This document shows positions 47,209-58,740 of a DNA stretch of 64,000 nt, piece after piece. The position numbers and the translations under genes were made by a program. Source of the DNA: Siphonodentalium dalli (taxonomy: Eukaryota > Mollusca > Scaphopoda > Gadilida > Siphonodentaliidae); contig CP136064.1 of NCBI GenBank assembly GCA_032622095.1, positions 39,420,426-39,484,425 on the forward strand, written 5' to 3'. The notes beneath the pieces are model-generated. The model was not told the origin of the DNA. It ran no database searches and saw only the letters and a list, made by a program, of their open reading frames with translations. How positions within the stretch are numbered: the first letter of the stretch is position 1; each line of letters opens with the position of its first letter.

Positions 47209-47433
47209 TGTTCCTTAATAATGTACTTCACCGTTGGTGAAGGTCCCAACTCGAAATTTCATGAGTTAAGTATCTTTGTGAGCGATTTTGCTTCATGTTC
47301 CTTACATTATGGAATTTCTCCCGGGTAAATAATTCAACGTTTTTTCTTTGCGATATCGACTCACAAAAGTCACAGAAAACATGCAATTTCGAGTTGGGAC
47401 CTTCAGAAAGAAGTACATTTTTAAGGAACAGAT
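47209..47433. repeat. Palindromic element beside the 8.2-kb inverted repeat
   Basis: ATCTGTTCCTTAATAATGTA...GGTCCCAACTCGAAATTTC (47209-47268) pairs with GAAATTGC-like sequence through AAGGAACAGAT near 47375-47433. A partial copy is at 49345-49410, and a single diverged arm (AACTCGAG..ACCTTCA / AAGGAACAG) lies near 63652-63700. Confidence 0.65.
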
Positions 47434-47738
47434 ATTAACTAAGAAATATATTCCCCCGAGTTTTTATTTCGACTTTAAAGGTTCCCTGTCAAAACTAAAG
47501 AGTTCCCAGGTTTTGTACTGGTGGAATATGATCTCTACGGGCGTTAGACAGAGTAGAGATTAATGGCATGATCTAGTATCCCATCTGTACCAATTTTCCT
47601 ACATAATTATTTTCTAAGCTGATCAGGAACGCTCTTTATTGCTCACATTTGCCCATTTGAGTCGTCTGAGGTCAACGGCATCTGTCTCATGACACTCTAA
47701 GGGTCAATTTATCATCAGGAAACAATTATTAGTGACAC

Positions 47739-49138
47739 TGTGTGTAGGTTATAAACATGTTTGGGGTGTGTAGGTTATAAACATGTTTGGGGTGTGTAGG
47801 TTATAAACATGTTTGGGGTGTGTAGGTTATAAACATGTTTGGGGTGTGTAGGTTATAAACATGTTTGGGGTGTGTAGGTTATAAACATGTTTGGGGTGTG
47901 TAGGTTATAAATATGTTTGGGGTGTGTAGGTTATAAACATGTTTGGGGGTGTAGGTTATAAACATGTTTGGGTGTGTAGGTTATAAACATGTTTGGGGTG
48001 TGTAGGTTATAAACATGTTTGGGGTGTGTAGGTTATAAACATGTTTGTGGTGTGTAGGTTATAAACATGTTTGGGTGTGTATGTTATAAACATGTTTGGG
48101 GTGTGTAGGTTATAAACATGTTTGGGGTGTGTAGGTTATAAACATGTTTGGGGTGTGTAGGTTATAAACATGTTTGGGGTGTGTAGGTTATAAACATGTT
48201 TGGGGTGTGTAGGTTATAAACATGTTTGGGGTGTGTATGTTATAAACATGTTTGGGGTGTGTATGTTATAAACATGTTTGGGGTGTGTAGGTTATTAACA
48301 TGTTTGGGTGTGTAGGTTATAAACATGTTTGGGGTGTGTAGGTTATAAACATGTTTGGGGTGTGTAGGTTATAAACATGTTTGGGTGTGTAGGTTATAAA
48401 CACGTTTGGGGTGTATAGGTTATAAACATGTTTGGGGTGTGTAGGTTATAAACATGTTGGGGTGTGTAGGTTATAAACATGTTTGTGGTGTGTAGGTTAT
48501 AAACATGTTTGGGGTGTGTATGTTATAAACATGTTTGGGTGTGTAGGTTATAAACATGTTTGGGGTGTGTAGGTTATAAACATGTTTGGGGTGTGTATGT
48601 TATAAACATGTTTGGGGTGTGTATGTTATAAACATGTTTGGGGTGTGTAAGTTATAAACATGTTTGGGTGTGTAGGTTATAAAAATGTTTGGGGTGTGTA
48701 GGTTATAAACATGTTTGGGGTGTGTAAGTTATAAACATGTTTGGGTGTGTAGGTTATAAAAATGTTTGGGGTGTGTAGGTTATAAAAATGTTTGGGGTGT
48801 GTAGGTTATAAACATGTTTGGGGTGTGTAGGTTATAAACATGTTTGGGTGTGTAGGTTATAAACATGTTTGGGGTGTGTAGGTTATAAACATGTTTGGGG
48901 TGTGTAGGTTATAAACATGTTTGGGGTGTGTAGGTTATAAACATGTTTGGGGTGTGTAGGTTATTAACATGTTTGGGGGGTGTAGGTTGTAAACATGTTT
49001 GGGGTGTGTAGGTTATAAACATGTTTGTGGTGTGTAGGTTATAAACATGTTTGGGTGTGTATGTTATAAACATGTTTGGGGTGTGTAGGTTATAAACATG
49101 TTTGGGGTGTGTAGGTTATACACATGTTTGGGGTGTAT
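47739..49138. repeat. 26-bp minisatellite, tract 1 (~54 units)
   Basis: Tandem copies of GTGTGTAGGTTATAAACATG+TTTGGG, mainly 26 bp with 25-bp variants lacking one G, and scattered single-base variants. It is embedded between two copies of the same unique sequence (47005-47270 and 49139-49410). Confidence 0.97.
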
Positions 49139-49410
49139 AACCCAAGTAACTGGTTTTACGTCTGGGGAAATCTGGGGGGGGGGGTATACATTTTAGGGCG
49201 CTATAAAAAAATTGCTCAAGGCTGACAGATGGCCAGCCGATAAAAATCTTGATGTCGGATACCTGAATTTACAAAATCAGGAGAGAAAAAAACTTTATAC
49301 GCGAAAACACGCATTCGTGAATTCCGGGTGTTTGGCGACCGGACTTTATTATCTGTTCCTTAATAATGTACTTCACCGTTGGTGAAGGTCCCAACTCGAA
49401 ATTTCATGAG
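49139..49410. repeat. Second copy of the inverted-repeat end sequence
   Basis: CCAAGTAACTGGTTTTACGT to AACTCGAAATTTCATGAG repeats 47005-47273 almost base for base in the same orientation. The minisatellite therefore separates two direct copies of this end. Confidence 0.9.
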
Positions 49411-49925
49411 TTAAAGGGGTACTGTACGCCATTTTCATTAAATTTCCGGTGACAACAACGATCTAATATCGATAATATATAGAAACATAAGTAATTTGAG
49501 TCGAAGATGTATTCTGTAAACGCTCAGGTTAATAGGCTATCTTAAAATTTAATAATTTAAAAGTTAATAATTTGATATAAATTGAATTTATGACTGGAGC
49601 CATAAAATGGCGTCAATTAAATTACGAATTTGCGTAATCAAATAAAGTAAATGAGGGATACTGGCTTGTTAAACCGATCGCACACACGATCGCTTAAAAT
49701 ATTATGATGATACGGGGAGAACACTCAAGCCACTAACTGACTAGCGACGATACAATAACTTAAATGATTATATGGGACTAGTATGCCTATAATATAACTT
49801 TTATTTGATTCATTTGGTTGAAAACTGTACAAAAATTACTCGACAACGACAATTTGTATTTTTGCATTCCGGTAAATTTGTCATCCGTAACACTACTTCG
49901 TACTCAACAAATGTTACGGATGACA
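49411..49925. mobile_element. Truncated TTAA MITE ending in a snap-back
   Basis: It starts TTAAAGGGGTACTGTACGCC and matches the complement of 54923-54336. It stops at the inverted pair TTTGTCATCCGTAACA / TGTTACGGATGACAAA, after which the 26-bp minisatellite begins at AAACATGTTTGG. The far terminus of the MITE is missing. Confidence 0.85.
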
Positions 49926-50231
49926 AACATGTTTGGGGTGTGTAAGTTATAAACATGTTTGGGGTGTGTAGGTTATAAAAATGTTTGGGGTGTGTAGGTT
50001 ATAAAAATGTTTGGGGTGTGTAGGTTATAAACATGTTTGGGGTGTGTAGGTTATAAACATGTTTGGGTGTGTAGGTTATAAACATGTTTGGGGTGTGTAG
50101 GTTATAAACATGTTTGGGTGTGTAGGTTATAAACATGTTTGGGTGTGTAGGTTATAAACATGTTTGGGGTGTGTAGGTTATAAACATGTTTGGGGTGTGT
50201 AGGTTATAAACATGTTTGGGGTGTGTAGGTT
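49926..50231. repeat. 26-bp minisatellite, tract 2 (~12 units)
   Basis: Same unit as tract 1. It follows the snap-back of the truncated MITE and is cut off where the second MITE piece begins (GGTTATTAAATTTCCGG). Confidence 0.95.
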
Positions 50232-50720
50232 ATTAAATTTCCGGTGACAACAACGATCTAATATCGATAATATATAGAAACATAAGTAATTTGAGTCGAA
50301 GATGTATTCTGTAAACGCTCAGGTTAATAGGCTATCTTAAAATTTAATAATTTAAAAGTTAATAATTTGATATAAATTGAATTTATGACTGGAGCCATAA
50401 AATGGCGTCAATTAAATTACGAATTTGCGTAATCAAATAAAGTAAATGAGGGATACTGGCTTGTTAAACCGATCGCACACACGATCGCTTAAAATATTAT
50501 GATGATACGGGGAGAACACTCAAGCCACTAACTGACTAGCGACGATACAATAACTTAAATGATTATATGGGACTAGTATGCCTATAATATAACTTTTATT
50601 TGATTCATTTGGTTGAAAACTGTACAAAAATTACTCGACAACGACAATTTGTATTTTTGCATTCCGGTAAATTTGTCATCCGTAACACTACTTCGTACTC
50701 AACAAATGTTACGGATGACA
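50232..50720. mobile_element. Second truncated TTAA MITE piece (795-bp duplication)
   Basis: It is near-identical to 49437-49925 at an offset of 795 bp, including the same snap-back. It lacks the TTAA terminus, so it arose by tandem duplication of a MITE-plus-minisatellite block rather than by a new insertion. Confidence 0.9.
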
Positions 50721-51222
50721 AACATGTTTGGGGTGTGTAAGTTATAAACATGTTTGGGGTGTGTAGGTTATAAAAATGTTTGGGGTGTGTAGGTTATAAA
50801 AATGTTTGGGGTGTGTAGGTTATAAACATGTTTGGGGTGTGTAGGTTATAAACATGTTTGGGTGTGTAGGTTATAAACATGTTTGGGGTGTGTAGGTTAT
50901 AAACATGTTTGGGTGTGTAGGTTATAAACATGTTTGGGGTGTGTATGTTATAAACATGTTTGGGGTGTGTAGGTTATTAACATGTTTGGGTGTGTATGTT
51001 ATAAACATGTTTGGGGTGTGTAGGTTATAAACATGTTTGGGGTGTGTAGGTTATAAACATGTTTGGGGTGTGTAGGTTATAAACATGTTTGGGGTGTGTA
51101 GGTTATAACATGTTTGGGGTGTGTAGGTTATAAACATGTTTGGGGTGTGTAGGTTATAACATGTTTGGGGTGTGTAGGTTATAACATGTTTGGGGTGTGT
51201 AGGTTATAACATGTTTGGTGTG
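50721..51222. repeat. 26-bp minisatellite, tract 3 (~19 units)
   Basis: Same unit; the last five or so units share a GGTTATAACATG variant lacking two bases. It ends at TGTGTCTTCGTTTATGAC. Confidence 0.95.
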
Positions 51223-53879
51223 TCTTCGTTTATGACTGTTCTATTAGTTCGTTGGTACGTTATATCGTTTAACATTTATATCACACTATTTTGGTTCACC
51301 GAATAGACCCCGAAGATGTTTCGATGTCTCAAGGAAATATCGAATTATGTTAATAAAGTTATTGTTCCATGAACTTGTTTCCCTATTTGTGATATGAGCA
51401 ATAGAGTTACCCCACCCCCCCCCCCCCCCCCGCAAGCAATCAAATGATCGGAGTCTGTACATATGACTCTAAACAGTCTATGCATGCATGAGTAAATTGG
51501 TATTTCAAAGGAATCCCGATTGATTTAGTCTTCCCCATTCATATCATCTTAACCCTAAACGCGTGGACATATTGTTAAATTTTAGACTCGGACATTTAAG
51601 CTAGGTTGTGTTCCCAGACAAACCTTGAATTCGATGGATTCTTTAAAGAACGAAACTTAGAATTTGGTTCCAGTTGTAACCAAAAGTAATGTTGAACCAA
51701 ACTGTTAGGTTCCACATGTTGGTATTATGGTTCTCCGAGGAACCAAATTTGGAGCTGTTTTCTTTGGTGCTGTCAAAACTGTATAAGTTAAGATGTGTTA
51801 ACATCATTCGAATTCGTTCATTTATACATATATATATATCACGTGCTGCATTTTGAAGATCATGGTACCATGTGCGCCTCTCATCTTGTATGAGTAAGCA
51901 AGACTTTGAAAATGGTCATGCATATATTGAAACACAATAAAGGGGGGCGCTTTACTCAAATTTCCTGTATTTAGGGATTTTTTTAGCCTGAAGTAATAAG
52001 AACTTTACCAATATGCCAAGTGCGAGTACAAATGGAAATGGACATCGATCTGGAATAAAGATGTTAGTCGACCAAAATCTGCCAACTTTCACTATCGACT
52101 GAGTACGACGGGGGTACGAATTGACGGGCCTGAATAAAAATATGACAAATATTTAGATCTCGAATAGGACCACGTGTTGGTAGAAAGTTACTAAGAACAA
52201 GTATGTTTATTACATCGGGGTCTTCAGATATGTGCGTGGTATATACTATTTTCGCGCTATCTTAAAAGCAACTCATGGGAATCATGAAATAAATTTTCTT
52301 TCCTAACATTAGGTATATTAATTATTTTTCTCAATTTATTTCGGCATATTTTCTATTTAAATCAGAAAAATCAGTTGCTTTGAACATAAACATGAAACTG
52401 ATTTTCGATTACATGATTTCCCCTTGTTTCAAAGTTGATGAACTTAATTCTACCACTTGCTGGTCTTTGTCTTCCATGTTTATCTCAATGATAAAACCGG
52501 AACGTGTATACACAGCTCACAAAAACTACAGCATTTGTTCCGACACAGTGTTATTGCTGTGTAAATATGATGGTATTATTGTGGGAATTACCGAGAACAG
52601 TCCAATTAGTCCAATAAGATACCAAAATTTAATACATTTTTGATGGTAAATATTGGAAAGGGTCAAATCATTGAAATATTTTATGAAAATCATATTCAGA
52701 CTAAATTATTTGAACTTTCTACACGATTAGCGATGTTTGTTGGCAAATTACTGTAACAATTTTGTTTACATACCAATTGTTTACACGTAAAATGTCGTTA
52801 TTGGAGAACAAGCTATCAATAATGAATATAAGAACAAAGCCTGTCTCCATGTTCTTCTTTATTGGTGATGTTTTTCAGACATTTGTATTGTTGCACTTGT
52901 ACCTACAACTGTGAGTGTCTTGCATGGGTCCCTTTACTAACTATATAACTGGGATGCGGGTGTCGCCCCTCTCTGTTTACTGTCTGAATTCAAGGTGACA
53001 CCAATAATTATAATATCCACATAACGGATCTCGTGAACAATCGGCTGGAACTCGTATGACTTACTAAGACTTCACTTGAACCGTTATCACTTGTGGATGA
53101 ACTTGGAATATATCACGCTTTACCAACGAAGTGATAGCAGTGAAATAGCGCCATCCTTCCGCCCAAATGAAAGATACCGTACTGAAGCGTGCTGAGAAAA
53201 CAATAGACGCCAATTTCCGTTGGTGTCCAACGGCTCGTAAATCGACACAGAAATCGATACAATGTGGAAATTAAGGACCTTCTCGCATCTAATATATTTA
53301 TTTACTTTGGTTGTCTTAATGACCCCATGGGCGCGTTATATCGCGCCTTACATCTCACCGAAATCGAATCAGACAATTGCTAGCCGAGCGAACTAGGGGC
53401 TGAATTGATTTACTTGAACAACCAGATTCAATGGACGGAACCAATCAAGCTGAAGCAATGCCACGAATAAAAGCCGAAACACATTTCCAGCGGACATTTT
53501 TTCGGTTGATTTGTTTGCTGAGGTCATTCCCCTAACACTAAGTCTGGTCCCTGGTGTCGGTAGGCGTAAACAGGAATGGATCTTTTAATTAGAGTGGGCC
53601 GGTTAAATCGAGTTCTGTACTAGTTTGCTCTATCGCCGAAAGAATCGGCGGCCCAATTCGAAACCCCAGTCGAGATTAGGGTTCACTGTTTACAGGATGA
53701 ATGATTATATAATATTGACGTGCAGACAAGTCTGTTCTGATATAACACTGAAGAACATTGGGGTAACACCTTGATGTTAATCTCACAAGCTTTCGGACAC
53801 AAGCTTTTGGTGGCCTTTATCGAGTGAAATGTAATAACAGCATTTTCATGTAAACCACACTATTTTAAACTAGTCCAAG
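51223..53879. other. Non-repetitive intergenic DNA
   Basis: No conserved protein or RNA was recognised. A C-run of about 20 bases lies near 51412-51432. The only open frame of note is 52380-52643 on the + strand (87 codons), with AT-rich codons and no recognisable motif; it is not called. Confidence 0.4.
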
Positions 53880-54923
53880 TTAAAGGGGTACTGTACGCCG
53901 AATGTTGTTGTTGGTTTCTATAGTCTCTGAGTCGGAGAATAAGGTAACAATTTTTTCATTATTTGAAAGTCTGTTGAGTACGAAGTAGTGTTACGGATGA
54001 CAAATGTACCGGAATGCAAAAATACAAATTGTCGTTGTCGAGTAATTTTTGTACAGTTTTCAACCAAATGAATCAAATAAAAGTTATAGTATAGGCATAC
54101 TAGTCCCATGTAATCATTTAAGTTATTGTATCGTCGCTAGTCAGTGAGTGGCTTAAGTGTTCTCCCCGTATCATCATAATATTTTAAGCGATCGTGTGTG
54201 CGATCAGTTTAACAATCCAGTATCCCTCAATTACTTTGTTTGATTACGGAAATTCGTAATTTAATTGACGCCATTTTATGGCTCCAGTCATAAATTCAAT
54301 TTATATCAAATTATAAACTTTTAAATTATTAAATTTTAAAGGGATACTGTACCCAACATGTTGTTGTTGGTTTCTATAGTCTCCGAGTCGGAGAATAAGG
54401 TAACACTTTTTCCATTATTTGAAAGTCTGTTGAGTACGAAGTAGTGTTACGGATGGCAAATTTACCGGAATGCAAAAATACAAATTGTCGTTGTCGAGTA
54501 ATTTTTGTACAGTTTTCAACCAAATGAATCAAATTAAAGTTATATTATATGCATACTAGTCCCATATTCTCATTTAAGTTATTGTATTGTCACTAGTCAG
54601 TGAGTAGCTTGAGTTTTCTCCCCATATCATCATAATGTTTAAACGATCGGTTTAACAATCCAGTATCCCTCAATTACTTTATTTGATTACTTCGTGTACA
54701 CGGAAATTCGTAATTTAGTCGACGCCATTTTATGGCTCCAGTCATAAATTCAATTATATCAAATTATTAACTTTTAAATTATTAAATTTTAAGATAGCCT
54801 ATTAACCTGAGCGTTTACAGAATACATCTACGACTCAAATTACTTATGTTTCTATATATTATCGATATTAGATCGTTGTTATCACCGGAAATTTAATGAA
54901 AATGGCGAACAGTACCCCTTTAA
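53880..54923. mobile_element. TTAA MITE pair (truncated copy plus full copy)
   Basis: A first copy begins TTAAAGGGGTACTGTACGCC at 53880 and breaks off at 54339, where a full 588-bp copy begins (TTAAAGGGATACTGTACCC, 54336) and ends at 54923 with ACAGTACCCCTTTAA. TTAA borders suggest a piggyBac-type family. It is the same family as 49411-49925, in the opposite orientation. Confidence 0.85.
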
Positions 54924-55015
54924 CTTTCATAACGTAAACCAGCTAGAGAAATTGGTAGGGCTAATACTGGTTTACGTCGACGATCGAACGAGAGCCTTAC
55001 TGTTGTATAGTGGAT

Positions 55016-55110
55016 TTAAAGATGCATAATCCGAGTTAACGCTCTGAAATTACTAATTCATCGGCTACGGGGGTAAAAATATTTGATTCGAGTCGAAGAT
55101 ATGATAAAGT
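55016..55110. repeat. Fragment of the 38131-type TTAA element
   Basis: TTAAAGATGCATAATCCGAG, CGGGGGTAAAAATATTTGAT and TCGAGTCGAAGATAT match the complement of the right end of 38131-38564. The other end is missing. Confidence 0.75.
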
Positions 55111-55129
55111 CGATTAACAATTACGATTA

Positions 55130-55930
55130 ATCCCGCCACTCCCTTATAACAAACAAAACCCCCAAAAAACCACTGGTAAACCATGGTGAAAAACCAAGGT
55201 GATTGGAACAGGTAGTTTCACTCCGGTAAAAGTCATCTAGTGAAAGGTCACCATATTATACGCACACATGTAATTTTACTCTAGTAAATTATTCTCACCC
55301 ATGTATTTCACCAAGGTATTTCACCGGGATGTAAGTAAGTGGTGGTTCTACTATAGAGTAATTCTACCGGGGGGGGGGGGGGGTGAAAGCCACCAACAAG
55401 CAATTTTTTCCGCAACTAAAAAAAAAAAATCCTGCTTGTTTTTAGTGTTTTGGCAATGAGTTGGGCTTCAAAACCACTTTGAATCAGTTTGAATGAGACA
55501 AATAATGTAATTCTAACTGGTAAACTGACTGCAGGCAGTTATCGTGTTGTATTTTGTTGCAAATTTTGAAATCCAAGATGGCCGCTGGCAGCCATGTTTT
55601 TTTGGCCGAATGACCTCAAAATTACTCATTCCTATTTACATGTCCATGTTAACATCCATGATAAATAGTATGCACAGAAATTCATATACAGCTGTTTACA
55701 GTGAATTTCCCCCCGCAAATCTCTGTTTTAGTGTTAAAAGGTGGGGTGGGTGTCAAAAATTGGTCGGAAAAAACTGCCGAAAACGGAAAAAAAATTTGGC
55801 GGTGGGGGTGGGTGGGTACAAAAAATGATCGAAAGGGAAAAAATGCCATACGTGCCTGAATTTTTTTTCCGACCCCCCCCCCCCCTGATTCTACCAGAGA
55901 AATTTACCTCGATATTAGGGTGAATTTACC
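55130..55930. repeat. Degenerate TTCACC/GGTGAA tract, G/C runs, satellite piece
   Basis: Short motifs of the form TTCACCNNGGTATTT and TACCGNGGTA recur from 55170 to 55370 and again at 55890-55950. A G-run of about 13 lies at 55371-55383 and a C-run near 55873-55885. Between them, 55556-55670 is one unit of the CCAAGATGGCCGCTGGCAGC satellite. The open frames here are repeat translations. Confidence 0.55.
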
Positions 55931-56167
55931 ACGGTAGTACTGAGGTACGCTTTTAGAAGCTTTAACAGTTGAGACAAGAAAACCATAGTCAGAAATGGTA
56001 ACGCCACCAAGATCGTATTATTAGCCATAAATATAAATAATAATACAATTATTCTATAAACTAGCTTTCAAATTTTATGCGGGAAATTTGCGTACTTCCA
56101 TATTTCAAGTTTTCCCGTTTCTCGTGGCATACATTACTTTCATCAAACTGTCTTCTTTATTACACAA

Positions 56168-56760
56168 GCTGATAGGCCCGACTTCACCCGGGCTGTTTCA
56201 CATCTGCTTTCCGGTGAAAGGTGCGATTTGACCTTCAATTGACTATTTCGAAAGTCAAGGTCAGGTCAGGGTCATGATTTGTCCAGTCCAAAACACCCCC
56301 ACCCGTAGAAAACTACCCATAGGTATCAAATTTCGTCGAAATCCGTCCGTTTTACCCAACTTGACCTTTAATTAACAATTTTGAAGGTCAAGGTAAGGTC
56401 AGAGTCATGATTTGACCCGTCCAAAACACCCCCCCCCCCGACAAAAGTACCCATAGGTATCAAATTTCGTCGAAATCTATCCGTTTTATCCGAGTTGACC
56501 TTTGATTGGCCATATTGAAGGTCAAGGTCAGGCCGAGGTCACGATTTGACCCGTTCAAAACTCTCCTCAGACCAAAGTATCCCTAGTATCAAATTTCGCC
56601 GAAATTTGTCCGTTTTACCCAAATTGACCTTGCATTGACAGTTTTAAAGGTCAAGGTCAGGTCGGGGTCACGATTTGACCCGTTCAAAACACTTCCCGGA
56701 CACAAATACCCATAGGTATCAAATTACGTTGAAATCTATGGAAAGCCGAGGAGGACATGT
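56168..56760 (+). repeat. SINE-like head plus four ~132-bp modules
   Basis: The head AGCTGATAGGCCCGACTTCA-CCCGGGCTG resembles the head of the units at 39991. It is followed by four modules beginning TTGACCTT at 56228, 56361, 56495 and 56624, each with GAAGGTCAAGGTCAGGTC, CATGATTTGACCC and CATAGGTATCAAATTTCGTC. No (CAGA)n tail remains. Confidence 0.75.
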
Positions 56761-57174
56761 TGGTTGCTAATTGCTAGATATACGACGCGGTATTTTGAAG
56801 GTGTTTCAAACTAGGAGATAGAAGTATTCTGCCTTTCAAATGGTGATGAATTATAGTAGTTTATTCAAATTTTATGGCATAAATTGTTATTAAAACCGTA
56901 TATACTATAAAAAATTAATGACTCGAAAATTAAGTGGGCCTTTAAACAAAGTCACAATTGCATTTAGGCTCATCTCATACTCGTCCATTCAGCGATATTC
57001 TACTGCGCAGTTTGTTATAGCCTCCAGTATTTATTGAGCGTTATACCCCCAACTGTTATAATTCGCCTTTAGCAGGCGTACTCTTGCCTCAGATTATTGA
57101 GATATTAGGTCACACATAATCACATTAAATCGCATCGTAACATAGCAATTGTGTGGGCTCCTTGGCGTGAATAT

Positions 57175-57960
57175 GTAATGAGAAATAAGGTCATACGTAA
57201 TGACATTAAACTCAAGAAACCCTCGAAAACAAAACAAAATCACATTTAATGTTTTACGTTATTTCCTTCATAAAAAGAATCTTCGTGATAATGAACCCTC
57301 TCGTTACTTTAGAATATAGAATTAACCTTAAAATAAAAAAAATCTTTGGAACACAGAACCTTCGGAATAACGAACCTTCGGATTGGTGAACCTTCGGAAT
57401 AGCGAACATTCAGAGAAATTTCGGAATAGTGGACCTTCGGGATAGTGAACCTTCGGAATAGAGCCATGCCCCCCAATATTCATATTATATGCCCAGAGTT
57501 CAAAGGTATGGACCCATAAAATTCTAAACTTGGCCCTTAAAATAATGAACTCCAAATTGGAGCACACACAGAACACCACTTAAGTCAACTGAACCTATGT
57601 CATGTCCCAATGCGGGAGGGTCCATATATACCACAACATTCATAGTATATGCCAAGAATTCAAAGGTATGGGCCCACGTAATGACATAACATCTCAAGAA
57701 AACCAGCGAAAACAAAACAAAATCACATTTAATGTTCTAAGTTAAGTTATTTCCTCCTGTATCTGTATCGGTGTGCGCGCATGATCAGTTCGGATGTGAG
57801 CGCACACTCCATATAAAGAATCTTTGTGAAAATGAACCCTCTCAAATTAGTCTCAATACTTTAAAATATAGAATTAACCTAAAAATAACAAAAACCTTCG
57901 GAATAGAGAACCTTCGGAATAGCGGACCTTCGGGATAGCAAACCTTCATAATAGAAGCAT
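57175..57960. repeat. 'ccttcggaatagcgaa' minisatellite and ~490-bp duplication
   Basis: Units of about 17-19 bp (AACCTTCGGAATAGCGA) cluster at 57350-57465 and 57893-57955. The DNA leading into each cluster is also shared (ACAAAACAAAATCACATTTA, ATGAACCCTCTC, ATAGAATTAACC), so a roughly 490-bp segment is duplicated. Confidence 0.75.
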
Positions 57961-58740
57961 GTCCCCACAATTACACCGGTGACGTAAACACATGTGCCAA
58001 TCTTAGTTGTACTCTCGTAATTATCGGTACGATGAAACGGTGACGGAATCTGACGAGGTTTGCCGAATGTACAATCACCCAGTGAATTATCGATCGCCCA
58101 TGCGATACAAAAAAACCAAAAGCAATAAACACCACACTACGGTGGCGTAATAACAGATTGGAGGGTATATGATCACACATGTGATTACATAAGGTGTTGA
58201 CCTCTTTTTGACTTAGCTGACTTATTTCTAACTTATTATTGTCCCATTCTGTTAACTTTTGAGTATGACACCGGGTACAATTGTTTTCCACTGACTAACT
58301 AACAAAATACAATTATTACGTACGTATAAAGTGCTATTGTGAAATAGAGTTAACGCCCATGCCCTTGTAAAATCACTTTAAAATCGGTATGAGCCCGGTA
58401 AACCATTGTTTACTCTCTTGTAAAATGTGGTAAAGTCAGGCAAACAATGATATGCTCTGGCAAAAGCCACATAGAAAGGACATAGTGTACAGTTAACAGA
58501 CACCGCTGTCGATATCAATTGGGAATAACTCTATCGTTCGTGAAAATATTTTTAATAGACGACGAATACGATTTAATAGACGTCGAGTACGAATCAATTG
58601 CAATAAAGGTCGCTAAGTGACGTTTACTGTAATGTAATCGGAGAGAACTATAATCAATGAAACACGCGAGCTGACACGTGGGAATGACGAAAACCTCACG
58701 GTACGCACAAATAAAGTACAGATATACAATAAGTTTGGCT
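57961..58740. other. Intergenic DNA, nothing recognised
   Basis: No repeat or conserved peptide was found. Minus-strand frames at 57971-58291 and 58515-58937 have no recognisable motif; the second owes its proline run to the G-run at 58804-58820. Confidence 0.35.

Noticed and set aside
47739-51222. CRISPR-like regular array
   Set aside because: The 26-bp units are contiguous with no unique spacers, and the genome is eukaryotic; it is a minisatellite.
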